Notes under the pieces: generated by a model
Databases searched by the model: none
The model's input: the letters and a program-made list of their open reading frames with translations, nothing else
What the model was told of the DNA's origin: nothing
Assembly (NCBI GenBank): GCA_028706415.1
Contig: JAQWBK010000089.1
Coordinates: 1 to 5,889 of the forward strand
Origin: Oscillospiraceae bacterium
GTDB lineage: Bacteria; Bacillota; Clostridia; Oscillospirales; Acutalibacteraceae
Direction of reading: 5' to 3'
Length of the DNA stretch: 5,889 nt
Made by a program: the position numbers and the translations under genes
Shown: positions 5,665 through 5,889 of the stretch, piece after piece
How positions within the stretch are numbered: position 1 is the stretch's first letter
Layout of the letters: each line of letters starts with the position of its first letter

Positions 5665-5763
5665 TACTAATTCCGATTAGAAACATATCAACAGAGCCGT
5701 GACAGCCATTCTGCCCGGTTGTTGCGGCTATGTTGGCCGGAATGTTTCTTATTGAAATTAGTA
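5665..5763. mobile_element. MITE-like palindromic element E, 99 bp, TSD TTA
   Basis: This is a second copy of the D sequence, with ends TACTAATTCCGATTAG and TTGAAATTAGTA and the same interrupted hairpin. A perfect TTA duplication flanks it (5662-5664 and 5764-5766). Because its duplication differs from D's (TCA), the two are independent insertions, not a local tandem duplication. It lies 11 bases beyond the stop codon of the minus-strand gene at the right edge, between that gene and its terminator. Confidence 0.78.
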
Positions 5764-5774
5764 TTATCTATATC

Positions 5775-5889
5775 CTATGTATTGAGCTTAAAATCAGAGA
5801 ATGTTGCCTCCAGCTTGACGGACGGCATCCGAAGGTTAAGGAGATTTCCGGTTGCAGGGTCGGAGATGATTTCATAATCTCCGGCTGAT
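5775..5889 (-). CDS. C-terminal end of an unrecognised protein, truncated by the window edge
   Basis: On the minus strand an open frame enters at the right edge and ends at TAG (5777-5775), giving 37 residues that begin SAGDYEIISDPATGNLL and end FSDFKLNT. The alternation of polar and hydrophobic residues (EIIS, VKLEATFSDFKL) suggests beta strands, and codon choice looks like real coding sequence. I do not recognise the family from so short a piece. A LolA-like lipoprotein such as Bacillus YdcC or clostridial GerS is a possible guess, because those sit upstream of mazF and alanine racemase in some Firmicutes; this is context-based inference only. A strong terminator lies downstream at 5638-5601, so it is probably not co-transcribed with mazF. 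Confidence 0.6.
   Translation of the reverse strand, partial: SAGDYEIISDPATGNLLNLRMPSVKLEATFSDFKLNT

Noticed and set aside
5386..5686. Overlapping minus-strand ORFs of about 65-75 codons
   Set aside because: They run through elements C, D, the terminator and flanking repeats, have no plausible ribosome binding site or domain pattern, and are by-products of palindromic DNA.
5481..5763. CRISPR-like array from the D/E pair
   Set aside because: There are only two copies, each 99 bp, palindromic throughout and with its own target duplication. There are no regular short repeats or spacers and no cas genes.

Overview
The window looks like a chromosomal stretch of a low-to-moderate GC Firmicute, most likely a clostridium (perhaps Oscillospiraceae-like). 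This rests on a ClpE-type Clp ATPase with an N-terminal zinc finger, a MazF almost colinear with Bacillus NdoA, Shine-Dalgarno sites, and gene order. The genus is inference; no rRNA or tRNA is present to fix it.

Layout: the left 3.6 kb is a compact rightward gene run. It holds the 3' part of a CvpA-family membrane protein (1-567), a CDP-alcohol phosphatidyltransferase of the PgsA type (643-1239) and a ClpE-like unfoldase (1307-3589), and ends at a short hairpin (3598-3622). Next comes uppP (3753-4637, rightward), the undecaprenyl-diphosphate phosphatase. On the minus strand are mazF (4826-5194) and, at the right edge, the last 37 codons of an unrecognised gene (5775-5889) with a strong hairpin terminator beyond it (5601-5638).

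The most notable content is in the gaps. Between 3.66 and 5.77 kb nearly every intergenic space holds small non-coding palindromic elements with ends beginning TACTAAT or TACTG. Five are resolved here: A 3663-3726, B 4622-4777, C about 5356-5480 (incomplete), D 5481-5579 and E 5665-5763. A, D and E are each bounded by a perfect 3-bp duplication of form TNA (TAA, TCA, TTA); B has TAA/TGA. This is the signature of MITE-like elements moved by a transposase encoded elsewhere. Element B supplies the last residues and the stop codon of uppP, element A lies in the uppP leader, D is inserted in or beside C, and E sits between a gene and its terminator.

Functionally, pgsA (anionic phospholipid synthesis) and uppP (lipid carrier recycling for the cell wall) are envelope housekeeping genes. 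The ClpE-like protein belongs to protein quality control with ClpP. MazF is an mRNA endoribonuclease toxin, with no recognisable antitoxin gene beside it in this window. I see no CRISPR array, phage genes or transposase.
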